From Citrifermentans bremense R1 (GTDB taxonomy: Bacteria; Desulfobacterota; Desulfuromonadia; Geobacterales; Geobacteraceae), in the NCBI RefSeq assembly GCF_000426865.1, contig NZ_AUGE01000010.1:62001-126000 (forward strand): a stretch of 64,000 bases of DNA. The letters are read 5' to 3'. This document shows positions 1-8,700 of the stretch, one piece after another. A program made the translations under genes and the position numbers. The notes under the pieces are model-generated. The model made no database searches and had not been told where the DNA came from. It saw only the letters and a program-made list of their open reading frames with translations. The number at the start of each line of letters is the position of its first letter. Position 1 is the first letter of the stretch.

Positions 1-1232
1 AACTGAAACCGGAGCTGGCCGACGCCCAAAACAACCTGGGGACCCTCCTGGTCGCGCGGGGCGAGCATGACGAGGCGCTCCCCTTTTTCGAGAGGGCGCT
101 TAAGTTGCGCGGGGACTACCTCCCCGCCCACGTGAACCTCGGTTCCTGCCTGCAGGTGCTGGAAGAGCCGGAGCGCGCCGTCGAGCTCTACCGCCGCGCC
201 ATCGCGCTCGAACCCGGCTTTTTCGAGGCGCGCATCAACCTCGGCACCGCCTACCAGGACCTGATGCAGCCCGAAAAGGCGATCGAGACGTACCGGGAGC
301 TCCTGGAGCTTGCCCCGGAGCACCCGGAGGCCCACTGGAACCTCGCCTTGAGCCTTTTGTCGGTAGGCGATTTCAAGCGGGGGTGGGAGGAGTACGAGTG
401 GCGCCTGGCTAGCGGGGAATCCACCCTCTCCCCGCTTCCCTACTGGCGGGGGGAGGAGCTCTCCGGCCGGAGCATCCTGGTCGAGTGCGAGCAGGGGCTG
501 GGAGACACGCTGCAGTTCGTCCGCTACCTCCCCCTGCTCGCCGAGCGCGGCGCTGAGGTGCTGCTCAAGTGCCAGCACGCGGGGCTCAAACCGCTGCTGG
601 AGCGGGTCCCCGGGGTGGCGACTGTCGTGGTTCCCGGCGAGGAGCCGCCCCGCTGCTCTTTCCGGGTAAAGCTCTTGAGCCTGCCGCACCTTTTCGGCAC
701 CACCTTGGAGGCCATGCCTGAATGGCACCCTTACCTCCTTGCCGACCCGCGCCGCGGGGCCCTTTGGGAGCTGTTGCTCGACCAGGGAAGCGACCTCAAG
801 GTGGGGCTCGTCTGGCGGGGAGGGCCGCTTCCTAGAAACCGCGCCTGCCCCTTCGGCGAATTCGCCCCCTTGGGCGACCTGCAGGGGGTCGGCTGGTTTT
901 CGCTGCAGTTGGGCGAGGCGCCCGACTGCAGCGTCCTGGAGGCGGCAGACCTGGCGCCGCAGATACAGGATTTCGGGGATTCTGCGGCAATCCTCTCCGG
1001 GCTGGACCTGCTGCTGACGGTGGACACGGCGGCAGCGCACCTGGCGGGAGGGATGGGGGTGCCGGTGTGGCTTTTACTCCCCTTCTCCTGCGACTGGCGC
1101 TGGATGTCCGGGCGGGAGAACTCCCCCTGGTACCCGACGCTGCGCATCTTCAGGCAGGGGCGCCCGGGCGACTGGCCGGGGGTGATGGGGCGGGTCCGCG
1201 AGGCGCTGGAGGAGATGCTGAGGCGTCGATAA
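1..1232 (+). CDS. TPR protein with glycosyltransferase domain, 5' truncated (FlmG-like architecture)
   Basis: The frame is open from base 3 and the start lies outside the window, so this is the C-terminal part of a larger protein. The first ~110 residues are TPR helices (repeated NLG and A..Y..A patterns). The remainder resembles a GT-B, heptosyltransferase-like domain: a QGLGDTLQFVRYLP stretch near the middle, then LTVDTAAAHLAGGMGVPVW and a terminal SPWYPTLRIFRQ motif. TPR plus this type of domain is what I recall for soluble flagellin glycosyltransferases such as Caulobacter FlmG, where the TPR part binds flagellin. Its position directly upstream of the flagellin gene on the same strand supports that role. 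The FlmG comparison is from memory and family assignment needs a profile search. Confidence 0.7.
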   Translation, partial: LKPELADAQNNLGTLLVARGEHDEALPFFERALKLRGDYLPAHVNLGSCLQVLEEPERAVELYRRAIALEPGFFEARINLGTAYQDLMQPEKAIETYRELLELAPEHPEAHWNLALSLLSVGDFKRGWEEYEWRLASGESTLSPLPYWRGEELSGRSILVECEQGLGDTLQFVRYLPLLAERGAEVLLKCQHAGLKPLLERVPGVATVVVPGEEPPRCSFRVKLLSLPHLFGTTLEAMPEWHPYLLADPRRGALWELLLDQGSDLKVGLVWRGGPLPRNRACPFGEFAPLGDLQGVGWFSLQLGEAPDCSVLEAADLAPQIQDFGDSAAILSGLDLLLTVDTAAAHLAGGMGVPVWLLLPFSCDWRWMSGRENSPWYPTLRIFRQGRPGDWPGVMGRVREALEEMLRRR

Positions 1233-1268
1233 TTTGACAAAAATAATCGTATGTGGTCGATTTTCCGC

Positions 1269-1296
1269 TAAAGTTCTGGGGCCGCGGTGTCGATAT
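1269..1296 (+). promoter_or_regulatory. Candidate sigma-28 (FliA) promoter of the flagellin operon
   Basis: TAAAGTTC (1269-1276), a 12-nt spacer and GTCGATAT (1289-1296) match the sigma-28 consensus TAAAGTTT / GCCGATAA at 13 of 16 positions. The spacer is one base longer than the enterobacterial 11. The same 12-nt spacing occurs in the better match at 42481-42508, which makes both more credible. The expected start point near 1303 leaves a leader of about 125 nt before the flagellin ATG. Confidence 0.6.
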
Positions 1297-1302
1297 TCTT
1301 TA

Positions 1303-1428
1303 CAAAAGCGCAGAACGCGCTCGGCGACGAAGCTCATTTGCCAGTCGTCGTAGAGGAATGTAGAAGACACCGTCGCAGTTAACCAACCGGCAAGAATGCC
1401 GGAAACAACCCAGAAAAGGAGAATTACC
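1303..1428 (+). promoter_or_regulatory. Structured 5' leader of the flagellin mRNA
   Basis: Between the predicted start point and the flagellin ATG three short perfect hairpins can be drawn: GCGC 1308-1311 with 1317-1320, CGACGA 1325-1330 with TCGTCG 1345-1350, and CCGGC 1387-1391 with GCCGG 1398-1402. The ribosome binding site (aaaagga, 1413-1419) follows the third hairpin. FlbT is known in Caulobacter to act on the flagellin mRNA leader, and a flbT homologue lies downstream, so this leader is the natural target. The FlbT link is inference. Confidence 0.4.
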
Positions 1429-2247
1429 ATGGCAACCAACGAAATTTCGCTCACCGCAGGCATGAGGACCAACCTTCTCAACCTCCAGAACACCAGCAAC
1501 CTTCTGAACAGGACCCAGCAGAGGCTGTCGTCCGGCAAGCAGGTCAACAGCGCGCTCGACAACCCGACCAACTACTTCGCAGCGCAGAACGCTAACCAGC
1601 GCGCCAGCGACCTCGCAGACCGCAAGGACGGCATGTCCGAGGGCGTTCAGACGGTTTCGGCGGCCAACGCAGGTATCACCGCGATCACCGGCCTGATCAA
1701 CGCAGCGAAAGGTATCGCACAGTCGGCACTTTCCACCAGCGACACCCTCACCAGGTCCAAGCTGGCGACCCAGTACGACACCATTCGCAGCCAGATCGAC
1801 AACATCTCGTCCGACTCCGGCTACCGCGGCCTGAACCTGTTGAGCGCCACCAACACCCTGACCGTCAACTTCAACGAGAACGCGAGCTCCAGCCTCAACG
1901 TCGTCGGCTTCCTGGCCACCTCGTCCGGTCTTAGCATGGGCGCGAACAGCGGCTCGTGGGCCACTGCCTCGGACATCACCACCGACACCGCGAAGATGGA
2001 TACCGCAATCTCGACCCTGAGGTCCAACACCCAGACCCTGGCAGCTAACCTGAACATCATCACCACGCGTCAGAACTTCACCGACTCTATGATCAACACC
2101 CTGCAGACCGGTGCGGATAACCTGACCCTGGCCGACATGAACCAGGAAGGCGCCAACATGCTGATGCTGCAGACGCGTCAGAGCTTGGGCACCACCTCGC
2201 TCTCCATGTCTTCGCAGGCAGCACAGGCCGTCCTCAGGCTGTTCTAA
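1429..2247 (+). CDS. Flagellin, short form without a variable central domain
   Basis: Encodes a 272-aa filament subunit. The N-terminal D0/D1 region shows NLQNTSNLLNRTQQRLSSGK and DNPTNYFAAQ, and the C-terminal D1/D0 region ends in ADMNQEGANMLMLQTRQSL ... QAVLRLF. Only about 100 residues separate the two, so the surface-exposed D2/D3 domain is missing. This size and the C-terminus resemble Caulobacter-type flagellins. I chose the ATG at 1429 because aaaaggag lies 8 nt upstream and MATNEISL is a normal mature start; an in-frame ATG at 1396 would add an atypical extension. It is first in a + strand operon with the 2304 gene, flbT and flaF. It is rich in Ser/Thr in the exposed middle, as expected for an O-glycosylated flagellin. 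The symbol could be fliC or fljK-like. Confidence 0.93.
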   Translation: MATNEISLTAGMRTNLLNLQNTSNLLNRTQQRLSSGKQVNSALDNPTNYFAAQNANQRASDLADRKDGMSEGVQTVSAANAGITAITGLINAAKGIAQSALSTSDTLTRSKLATQYDTIRSQIDNISSDSGYRGLNLLSATNTLTVNFNENASSSLNVVGFLATSSGLSMGANSGSWATASDITTDTAKMDTAISTLRSNTQTLAANLNIITTRQNFTDSMINTLQTGADNLTLADMNQEGANMLMLQTRQSLGTTSLSMSSQAAQAVLRLF

Positions 2248-2258
2248 CGTGAGCTTCG

Positions 2259-2280
2259 CGGAGCGGGGTGACCCGCTCCG
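2259..2280. terminator. Perfect hairpin after the flagellin gene
   Basis: CGGAGCGGG (2259-2267) pairs exactly with CCCGCTCCG (2272-2280) around a GTGA loop. No T-tract follows, so it is more likely an mRNA-stabilising or attenuating structure that lets the flagellin be made in excess over the downstream genes than a full terminator. Confidence 0.5.
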
Positions 2281-2303
2281 CACCTCCTTACAGGGGGTGA
2301 CAA

Positions 2304-3047
2304 ATGTTAGTGGATCGATTGCAACCCGAAGACGTTTCTCTTCAGACGACGCCTTCTCTCCCCGACTCTCCCTCGAGTACCGCCCAGAGCCTTCCCAAAA
2401 CCCCCCGACCCGGCGCAGACCCCGTATTCGCAGACCAGGTGCAGGTTCCCAACGGCAAAGACGCCAAGCTGGGTGAAATAGCCTTGCAAAAGGAGCTTCG
2501 CAACCAAACGGCTGCCGCCATTCGAGCTACCGACCAGGCGGCCGAGGTTCTGGGCCAAAAAATTGACGCCGCGAAGAAGCCGCTCCAGACGATCGTGAAG
2601 AACTTCCCCCCGTTCTCCGAGGAAGACAAGGAAAGGATGGAGCTTTTGAGGAGCTACACCGGGATCCGCAAGGAGATCGACCAGCTCACCATCCCTGCAC
2701 CTCCCTCCGTCGTCGAGGCCCGCAAAGAGCTCCCCCTCCCCGAACCACTCGGCCTGAATCCGGACGACAGTCAAATTGCTGACCACGTAGCCAAACTTGA
2801 CGCGGCTTACGAGGCGATTTCCGGCTTGAGAAGCGGCCTCGCCGCCGAAACCGGCGCTATTTTGCGCGACGGGCGCTTCGCCGACATCTTTTCGCAGCCA
2901 AAAGGGGGCTCCTGGGGCGATATCGGGGCCGGTTTGACCGAATCGGCGGCGGCTGAAAAAAGTGCCGAAGTTGGCCAGCAATTTGCAGAATCGGTTAGGC
3001 AGGGGGTGACAGCACAGTACCCTCAATTCCTGAAAGGGTTGAGCTAA
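2304..3047 (+). CDS. Uncharacterised protein of the flagellin operon
   Basis: A 247-aa protein that I do not recognise. It has a Pro/Ser/Thr-rich, probably disordered N-terminus (residues 1-45), a charged helical segment with likely coiled-coil character (about 55-110, with PFSEEDKERMELLRSY), a second Pro-rich linker and a helical C-terminus ending QYPQFLKGLS. There is no signal peptide or membrane segment. The ATG at 2304 follows a good aggggGTGA ribosome site. It lies 56 nt after the flagellin stop and ends 5 nt before flbT, so it is cotranscribed with both. A role in flagellin export, stability or glycosylation is suggested only by position. Codon use looks like that of the neighbours. Confidence 0.8.
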   Translation: MLVDRLQPEDVSLQTTPSLPDSPSSTAQSLPKTPRPGADPVFADQVQVPNGKDAKLGEIALQKELRNQTAAAIRATDQAAEVLGQKIDAAKKPLQTIVKNFPPFSEEDKERMELLRSYTGIRKEIDQLTIPAPPSVVEARKELPLPEPLGLNPDDSQIADHVAKLDAAYEAISGLRSGLAAETGAILRDGRFADIFSQPKGGSWGDIGAGLTESAAAEKSAEVGQQFAESVRQGVTAQYPQFLKGLS

Positions 3048-3052
3048 CCGAC

Positions 3053-3442
3053 ATGTCCCTGAAAATCACCTTGAAGAACAACGAGCGGCTCGTTATCGGC
3101 GGCGCTGTCGTCAGAAATGGCGGCAAGGGATGCGTTCTCTTCATCGAGAACACGGTTCCCATCCTGCGCGAGAAGGACATCCTGGGCGAGAAGGACGCCA
3201 CCACGGCGTGCAAGCGGGTCTACTTCACGATCCAGCTCATGTACATCGACGAGCCGAACGTGCCCCAGTATGTGAAGGCCTATTCCGAGCTCGCTACGGA
3301 GATCCTGAACGCGGCCCCGAGCACCAGGACCTTAATCGAGCAATTGAACGAACGGATCGAGGGCGGGAACTACTACCAGGCTCTCAAAATTGCGAAGAAT
3401 CTCATCGAGTACGAAGAGGAGCTACTGAAAAATGCAAACTAA
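3053..3442 (+). CDS. flbT: Flagellar biosynthesis regulator FlbT
   Basis: This 129-aa protein matches the FlbT family over its length. It starts MSLKITLKNNERLVIGGAVV, then has the family block PILREKDIL at about 35-45 and FTIQLMYID near residue 65, and a C-terminal helix (YYQALKIAKNLIEYE). FlbT proteins control flagellin synthesis after transcription. In Caulobacter FlbT promotes decay of flagellin mRNA through its 5' leader, while in some other alphaproteobacteria it activates. The gene begins 5 nt after the 2304 gene and its last 11 nt overlap the start of flaF, which indicates translational coupling. FlbT is typical of Alphaproteobacteria, so its presence here is notable. Confidence 0.88.
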   Translation: MSLKITLKNNERLVIGGAVVRNGGKGCVLFIENTVPILREKDILGEKDATTACKRVYFTIQLMYIDEPNVPQYVKAYSELATEILNAAPSTRTLIEQLNERIEGGNYYQALKIAKNLIEYEEELLKNAN

Positions 3443-3821
3443 CAACGCGATCAAGGAGTACGTAGGTATCCAGAAGGAAAGCATGTCGGGGAGGGAGCTG
3501 GAGGCATCGGTCCTGACCAAGGCTGGGCTCATGCTGAAAGCCGTCCAGGATAACTGGGATGCCCCCGACCGCGAAGCGAAGATGCTCGAGGCTATCAAGT
3601 ACAACCAGAAAGTCTGGAGCTTCTTCCAGGCCGAACTCTCCGAGCCCGGACATCCCATGCCCAAGAAGCTGCGCGAGGACCTCCTCAACCTGAGCCTCTT
3701 CGTCGACAAGAGGTTCTTCGAGGTGATGGCCTTCCCGTCCGCGGAGAAGCTCGGCATCGTCGTCGACATCAACTTCAACATCGCCGCCGGCCTCAGGACC
3801 AACCCGGATCCCGAGCTCTGA
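3432..3821 (+). CDS. flaF: Flagellin synthesis regulator FlaF
   Basis: This 129-aa helical protein matches FlaF. It has SMSGRELEASVLTKAG at about 17-32, a conserved block IKYNQKVWSFF at about 55-65, LREDLLNLSLFV at about 80-91, and the family end LGIVVDINFNIAAGL near residue 110. FlaF works with FlbT: in Caulobacter it is needed for flagellin production and secretion and is thought to act as a flagellin chaperone or partner. Its ATG at 3432 lies inside the end of flbT. It is the last gene of the flagellin operon and is convergent with the large minus-strand glycosylation operon that ends at 3950. Confidence 0.85.
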   Translation: MQTNNAIKEYVGIQKESMSGRELEASVLTKAGLMLKAVQDNWDAPDREAKMLEAIKYNQKVWSFFQAELSEPGHPMPKKLREDLLNLSLFVDKRFFEVMAFPSAEKLGIVVDINFNIAAGLRTNPDPEL

Positions 3822-3834
3822 TCGCAAGCCATGG

Positions 3835-3858
3835 GCAGGGGATGCCTCCATCCCCTGC
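3835..3858. terminator. Hairpin between convergent operons
   Basis: GCAGGGGATG (3835-3844) and CATCCCCTGC (3849-3858) form a perfect 10-bp stem with a 4-nt CCTC loop. It sits between flaF and the end of the minus-strand operon and could serve both directions. Neither side has a convincing T-tract, so Rho-independent termination is uncertain. Confidence 0.5.
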
Positions 3859-3949
3859 GTCCGCTTCACCCGCCCCCCCCGCAGGCGTCCGAGCTCCGCA
3901 CAGCCCGCTACAGACGAAAGCGCCGAAACAAGGCCTTGAACCTGACCCG

Positions 3950-5719
3950 CTAACGCACACCGCGCTCCTTGAGGATCCCCTCCAGCGCCGCTTCCAACTC
4001 CCGCGTCACCCCCGCAGCGTCCAGAAGCGGCGATGCCGAGAGCCTTTCCCGCGCCCCCATCCTCAACTCCAAAAGCCTTTCCCGATCCGCCGCCATCCGC
4101 CGGGAGATCTCCAGGTATTCCTCCTCGTTCTCGGCCACCAGCTCGTCTAGCCCGCAGTTGGCGAGGATGCTCGCCCCGGTCCGCGCCGCGTGCCTCGTAC
4201 CCGCCAGGGTCACCACCGGGACGCCCATCCAGAGCGCCTCGCAGGTGGTAGTGGTGCCGTTGTAGGGGAAGCTGTCGAGGGCGATGTCGACCCGCCCGTA
4301 CTGCGCCAGGTGCGCCGAGCTCTCCGGCTCTCCCGGGTGCAGCTCGACCCTTTCACCCCCTATCCCTCCCGTGGAGAACTGTGAGGCGATCCTCTCCCGC
4401 ACCGCGCTGTCCTCGAACGGCCTCCCCTTCAAGAGCAGGCGCGATCCTGGGACGGCATGGAGCACCCGGCACCAGAGGAGAATCACCTCGGGGGTGACCT
4501 TGGCCAGGTTGTTGAACGAGCCGAAGGTGACGGCGCCTGTGGCAAGACACGGGGGAGGAGCCACTTCGGGGGCGTCTGCCGGCGGGAGGAAGCAGCTGAA
4601 GCTGCGCGGGAGCCGGAGCAGTGTTTCGGTGTGGTAGCGCTCGCTTTTCCCGGGGGGGTCGGCATGGCGGTCGGTGATCCGGTAGTCCATCTGCTTGAGA
4701 CCCGTGGTGTCGGGGTAGCCGATCCAGGTGATCTGCAGGGGAGCGGGCCTGCGGGCGAAAAGCGGGAGCCGGTTCCCCGCGGTGTGGCCGGCGAGATCGA
4801 TCAGGACGTCGAGGGCGTCGGCGGCGATCATCAGCGCCGCGATCTGGTCCGGGATGTTGTACAGGTCGCGCCAGTGCTCGCACAACCCCTTTATCCTCTC
4901 GGTGACCCGGTCCGGGCGGGGAAGGTTCGCGTAGCAGAAGATCTCGAAGCGTTCCCGGTCGTGTTTCTTCAAGACCGGCTCGATGAAGGAGGCGACGGCG
5001 TGGCTGCGGAAGTCGGGGGAGAGGTAGCCAATCCTGATGCGCCCGCCTCGGCGCGGGACGGAAGGGGAAGGGGGGGGGCGGAAGGGGGCGCTTCTCGCGG
5101 CGCGCAGGTGCTCGGCGAAGATCTGCCGGTCGGAGAACTGCGGAGAGTAGTGCAGCGCGAACAGTAGGTTCTGCCGCGCGTCCAGGTGCTGCGGGTCCAG
5201 GCGGAGCACCTGCCGATAGGCGCCGGTCGCCTCCAGGCTTCTCCCCTGGTAATGGAGCACGTTGGCGTAGTTGTAACGAAGCCGCACCGATTCGGGCTCC
5301 AGCGCGATCCCCTGGGACAGAAGCGCCTCAGCCTCGGCAAGCCTCATCCCTTCCTTGAGGAGCAGGGCGAGGTTCACCCGCGCCTCCTGGAACCGGGGAT
5401 CGATGCGGAGCGCATCGCCGTAGCATGCCGCGCCCTGTTCCCGATCCCCCATCTGCTGCAGGGCCACCCCGAGGGCGTTCAGCGCCTTGACGTCCTCCGG
5501 TTCGGCCCTAAGCGCCTGCCTCAGGAGCTTCGCCGCCTGATCCGGGTACCCCTGCTCCCCGACCAGCACGGCAAGGAGGTACCAGCCGCGCGCGCAGCCC
5601 GGATCTTCCTGTACCAACTGCTGCAGTTGGGTGCGCGCTTCCTCCTGCATCCCCTTCTTGAGCAGCAGCTCCACGTACTTGAGCCGCGCTAGGCTCTCTG
5701 TGCTTTCCTGGTAACCCAC
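3950..5719 (-). CDS. TPR / O-GlcNAc-transferase-like (SPINDLY-type) glycosyltransferase
   Basis: A 589-aa protein with TPR repeats over residues ~15-215 and a GT41-type catalytic domain from ~225. The catalytic part shows GYLSPDFRSHAV (with the conserved His), LDVLIDLAGHTAGNRL, ITWIGYPDTTGL, SRLLLKG (conserved Lys) and DIALDSFPYNGTTTTCEALWMGVPVVTL. Enzymes of this family transfer a sugar from a UDP donor to Ser/Thr of proteins in the cytoplasm, and the TPR part recognises the acceptor. I chose the GTG at 5719 because cagGAGc stands just upstream; it lies 2 nt after the stop of the preceding gene. It is the last gene of the minus-strand operon and faces the flagellin operon. Flagellin is the likely acceptor by context. 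Confidence 0.85.
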   Translation of the reverse strand: MGYQESTESLARLKYVELLLKKGMQEEARTQLQQLVQEDPGCARGWYLLAVLVGEQGYPDQAAKLLRQALRAEPEDVKALNALGVALQQMGDREQGAACYGDALRIDPRFQEARVNLALLLKEGMRLAEAEALLSQGIALEPESVRLRYNYANVLHYQGRSLEATGAYRQVLRLDPQHLDARQNLLFALHYSPQFSDRQIFAEHLRAARSAPFRPPPSPSVPRRGGRIRIGYLSPDFRSHAVASFIEPVLKKHDRERFEIFCYANLPRPDRVTERIKGLCEHWRDLYNIPDQIAALMIAADALDVLIDLAGHTAGNRLPLFARRPAPLQITWIGYPDTTGLKQMDYRITDRHADPPGKSERYHTETLLRLPRSFSCFLPPADAPEVAPPPCLATGAVTFGSFNNLAKVTPEVILLWCRVLHAVPGSRLLLKGRPFEDSAVRERIASQFSTGGIGGERVELHPGEPESSAHLAQYGRVDIALDSFPYNGTTTTCEALWMGVPVVTLAGTRHAARTGASILANCGLDELVAENEEEYLEISRRMAADRERLLELRMGARERLSASPLLDAAGVTRELEAALEGILKERGVR

Positions 5720-5721
5720 GC

Positions 5722-8700
5722 TCAGCTCCTGTAGAGGGTCATCTGCCGGACCCGGTCCAGCCGGGCGCCGAAAAGGACGCAGCTCCCCGGCTCCCACTGC
5801 TTCATCTGGGCCACCGCCAGGGAGACGTTGGAAAAGCCGTTGCCGAGGAAAAGGTGGCAGCGCGAGGCAATCAGCGCGTCGACCAGCACTTCCTCGCCCA
5901 GCGCCCTGCGGTCCGCCTGCTCCTGGTAATGCACCCCGAGGCTGGAGCCGGTGCGGGTCGAGACGGTGTGGGAGAGCCGGTCCCCGTAGCGCTCCCTGTA
6001 GGAGGAGAGGAGCTTCTCGTCGTCGGTGAGAAGGAAAAGGCGCCCCTCCCGCTCCTCGCTAAGGAAGCGCTCGATCCGCGGGTGGTAGAGGGCGTTCAGC
6101 CGGTGAAGGCCTGGATCTTCTCCCCCCTTGTCCCCGCCGCGGACGTGGAGCGCCAGCACGGGGCGGCCTGAGAACTCCCGGTTGAAGAACGCCTCGGCGC
6201 GCTGCTCCAGCTCAGGCTTAGGCCTTAGGTAGCGCCGGTAAAGCTGCAGGCAGAGCGCGTCCGGGTCGAGCCCGTAAAAAGGGTGCCCCGGCGGGATCCA
6301 GGGGATGAGATCGTTGACGCCGTAATGGAAATCCCCTACCACCACCTCCTCGCCGCGCTCCAGGGCGTAGAGGGAGGAAAAGCGGGACCAGGGCCCCTCC
6401 TCCTTGTTGAGCTCGTCCAAAAGGAGGTTCTCCCGGTTCCACTTGGGGGGATAGAAGCTCCGCGCGCGGGCGGCGAGCTCGCCGACGCCGGTGCCGTTGA
6501 AGGGGAGGAAGAAGCTCAGAAAGGCGTTTTTCCCGGGATCGTCGGAGAAAAGGGAGTTCCCCCCCCAGTGCACCACCGGGACCCGCCCGGTGATCTCCGC
6601 CAAGAGGCACTGCCCCAAAAGCATGCTCACGTCGCTCCAGAAACCGTACCCCCAGGCCTTGATGAGAAGAAAACGCTCCCCTCTCTCCGGAGGGGAGGCG
6701 AGCCGCTCCGCCTCCTGCGCCTTCACCAGCTTGATGCGGGTGGCGCGGGAGCGGTCCCCTGCAGCCTGGGCGCGTTCGAATTCGCGTACCGCGACTTCAG
6801 GCTTCCCAATGGCGAGCGCCACCTCGGCCAGGGTGCGGTTCACCCGGGGGCTCAGGCAGCCGCGGTCGCCCAGGTAGCGGCAGATGAGCTCTGCCGGCGT
6901 CACGAAGCCGGCGGCAACCAGGAGTTCGGCCGTCTCGGCCAGGGTCTCGCTGCCTAAATGCTCCGGCTCCTCCTCCCGGAAGGCCAGCGGGTCGTCCAAG
7001 GCGAGCGCGCGTGACTGGTCCGCCGCCAGCTGCAGGCGAAGCGTCTCCTGAATACCCCCGAGGGTGATTCTCTCCCCGCCGCGCAAAGGTATCAGGAACT
7101 GCGAGAGCGCCCGGCCGAGCCTGCCGTGCTGCAGGTACTGCGCCCCCTGGACCGCGGGATCCGGCGCCTGGGCCGGGTGGCTGCGGCACCACCTCCCCCA
7201 GATGTCGCGCCAGGCCTTTTCCAGATGGCGGGTGAAGGAGGCGCCGTCGGTGAGGGGGGAGGCGGCCATGGTCTGCCGGAGCGTGGTCCGCAGGCCGGAG
7301 AGCCTCTCCCGGTCGCCGGCCAAGGCCTGGGCGAGTACCACGAACTTGCGCGCCTCGTGCGCCACCAGCCCCTCAAGCCCCAGCGCCTGCAAGATGCTGG
7401 CACCGACGCGCGAGCGGTGGGCGGAGCCCGCCAGCGTCACCACCGGGACCCCCATCCAGAGCGCCTCGCAGGTGGTGGTGGTGCCGTTGTAGGGGTAGCT
7501 GTCGAGAGCGATGTCGACCCGGTGGTAGAGTGCCAGGTGATCATGGTAGGAGGGGGTGTTCCCCAGAAGTTCCAGCCGTTCGCGTTCGATGCCGTGCCCG
7601 GCGAAGGCCTCCTCCAGGCGCAGCCTCGTCTCGGCGCAGGCAAGCGAATACCCCTTCAAGAGGAGTTGGGACCCCGGGACCGCGCGCAGCACCCCGGACC
7701 AAAGGAGCACCGTCTCGGGGGTGATCTTAGCGGGGTTGTTGAAGGAGCCGAAGGTGACCCTGCCGCTGGTGATACAGCTCGACGGCCCCGGCGGGGGCGC
7801 ATCATCGGGGGGGAGAAAGCAGGAGAAGGTCCCGGGTAGCCGCAAGAGCTCCTCGCTGTGGTAGCGCTCGGTTTCGCCCGGGGGGTCGCACACCGCGTCG
7901 GTGATGCGGTAGTCGATGGCCTCGAGCCCGGTGCTGAAGGGGTAGCCGAGCCAGGTGACCTGCACCGGCGCGGGCCTCCTGGCGAAGACGGGGAGGCGGT
8001 TTCCCGCGCTGTGCCCGGAGAGGTCCACCAGGATGTCGATCCCGTCCGCGCGCACCAGCTCCTCGACCTTTTGGTCCGTCATCCCGGCGATGTTCCGGAA
8101 GCAGTCGGCCATGGAGGCGAGCTTCTCGCTTCTTTGGTCCGGCACCGGGACGTTCGAGTAGCAATAGACCTGGAACAGGGACCGGTCGTGGCGGGCCAAG
8201 ACCGGTTCGATGAAGCGGGCCACGGCATGCTCCCGGAAGTCGGCGGAGAGATAGCCGAGCTTCAGAGGGCGCTCGGGGTCCGGGTCGTTCAGGTGCCTGG
8301 GCACTGCGAAGCGGCAGCGGGCCCCGAAGGCTGCGTGCTCGGCGAAGAGCTCCTCCTCGGGGGTGTGCGCGGGGTAAAGAAGCGCGAAGAGCAGCGAGCT
8401 TTCCGCCTCAGGGTAGTCGGGGCGAAGCCTCAGCGCCTCACGGAAGTGGGCGATCGCCTCCTGGTGCCGCCCCTGCGACTTGAGGGCGTTGGCGAGGTTC
8501 AGGTGCGCCTCGGGGAATTCCGGCTTGAGCCGGAGCGCCTCAAGGGCCGCCGCAATGGCGTGCGCGCTCTCCCCGAAACGCTCGAAGAGGATGGAGAGGT
8601 TGTTGTGGGGCTCGGCGTAGAGCGGGTCGAGGCGGATCGCCTCCTCGAAGGCAACCTTTGCCTCCTTGCCGCGGGAAAGCGCCGAGAGGGCGAGCCCCAA

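Noticed and set aside
1234-1262. Sigma-70 promoter with TTGACA before flagellin
   Set aside because: The -35 is perfect but no acceptable -10 stands at 16-18 nt.
1255-1270. GG-N10-GC site before flagellin as a sigma-54 promoter
   Set aside because: Only the GG and GC pairs match; the rest of the -24 and -12 elements do not, and a sigma-28 site lies 10 nt further on.
1300-2283. Long open frame antisense to flagellin
   Set aside because: It mirrors flagellin codons on the other strand, has no recognisable domain and no ribosome site; the flagellin reading is certain.
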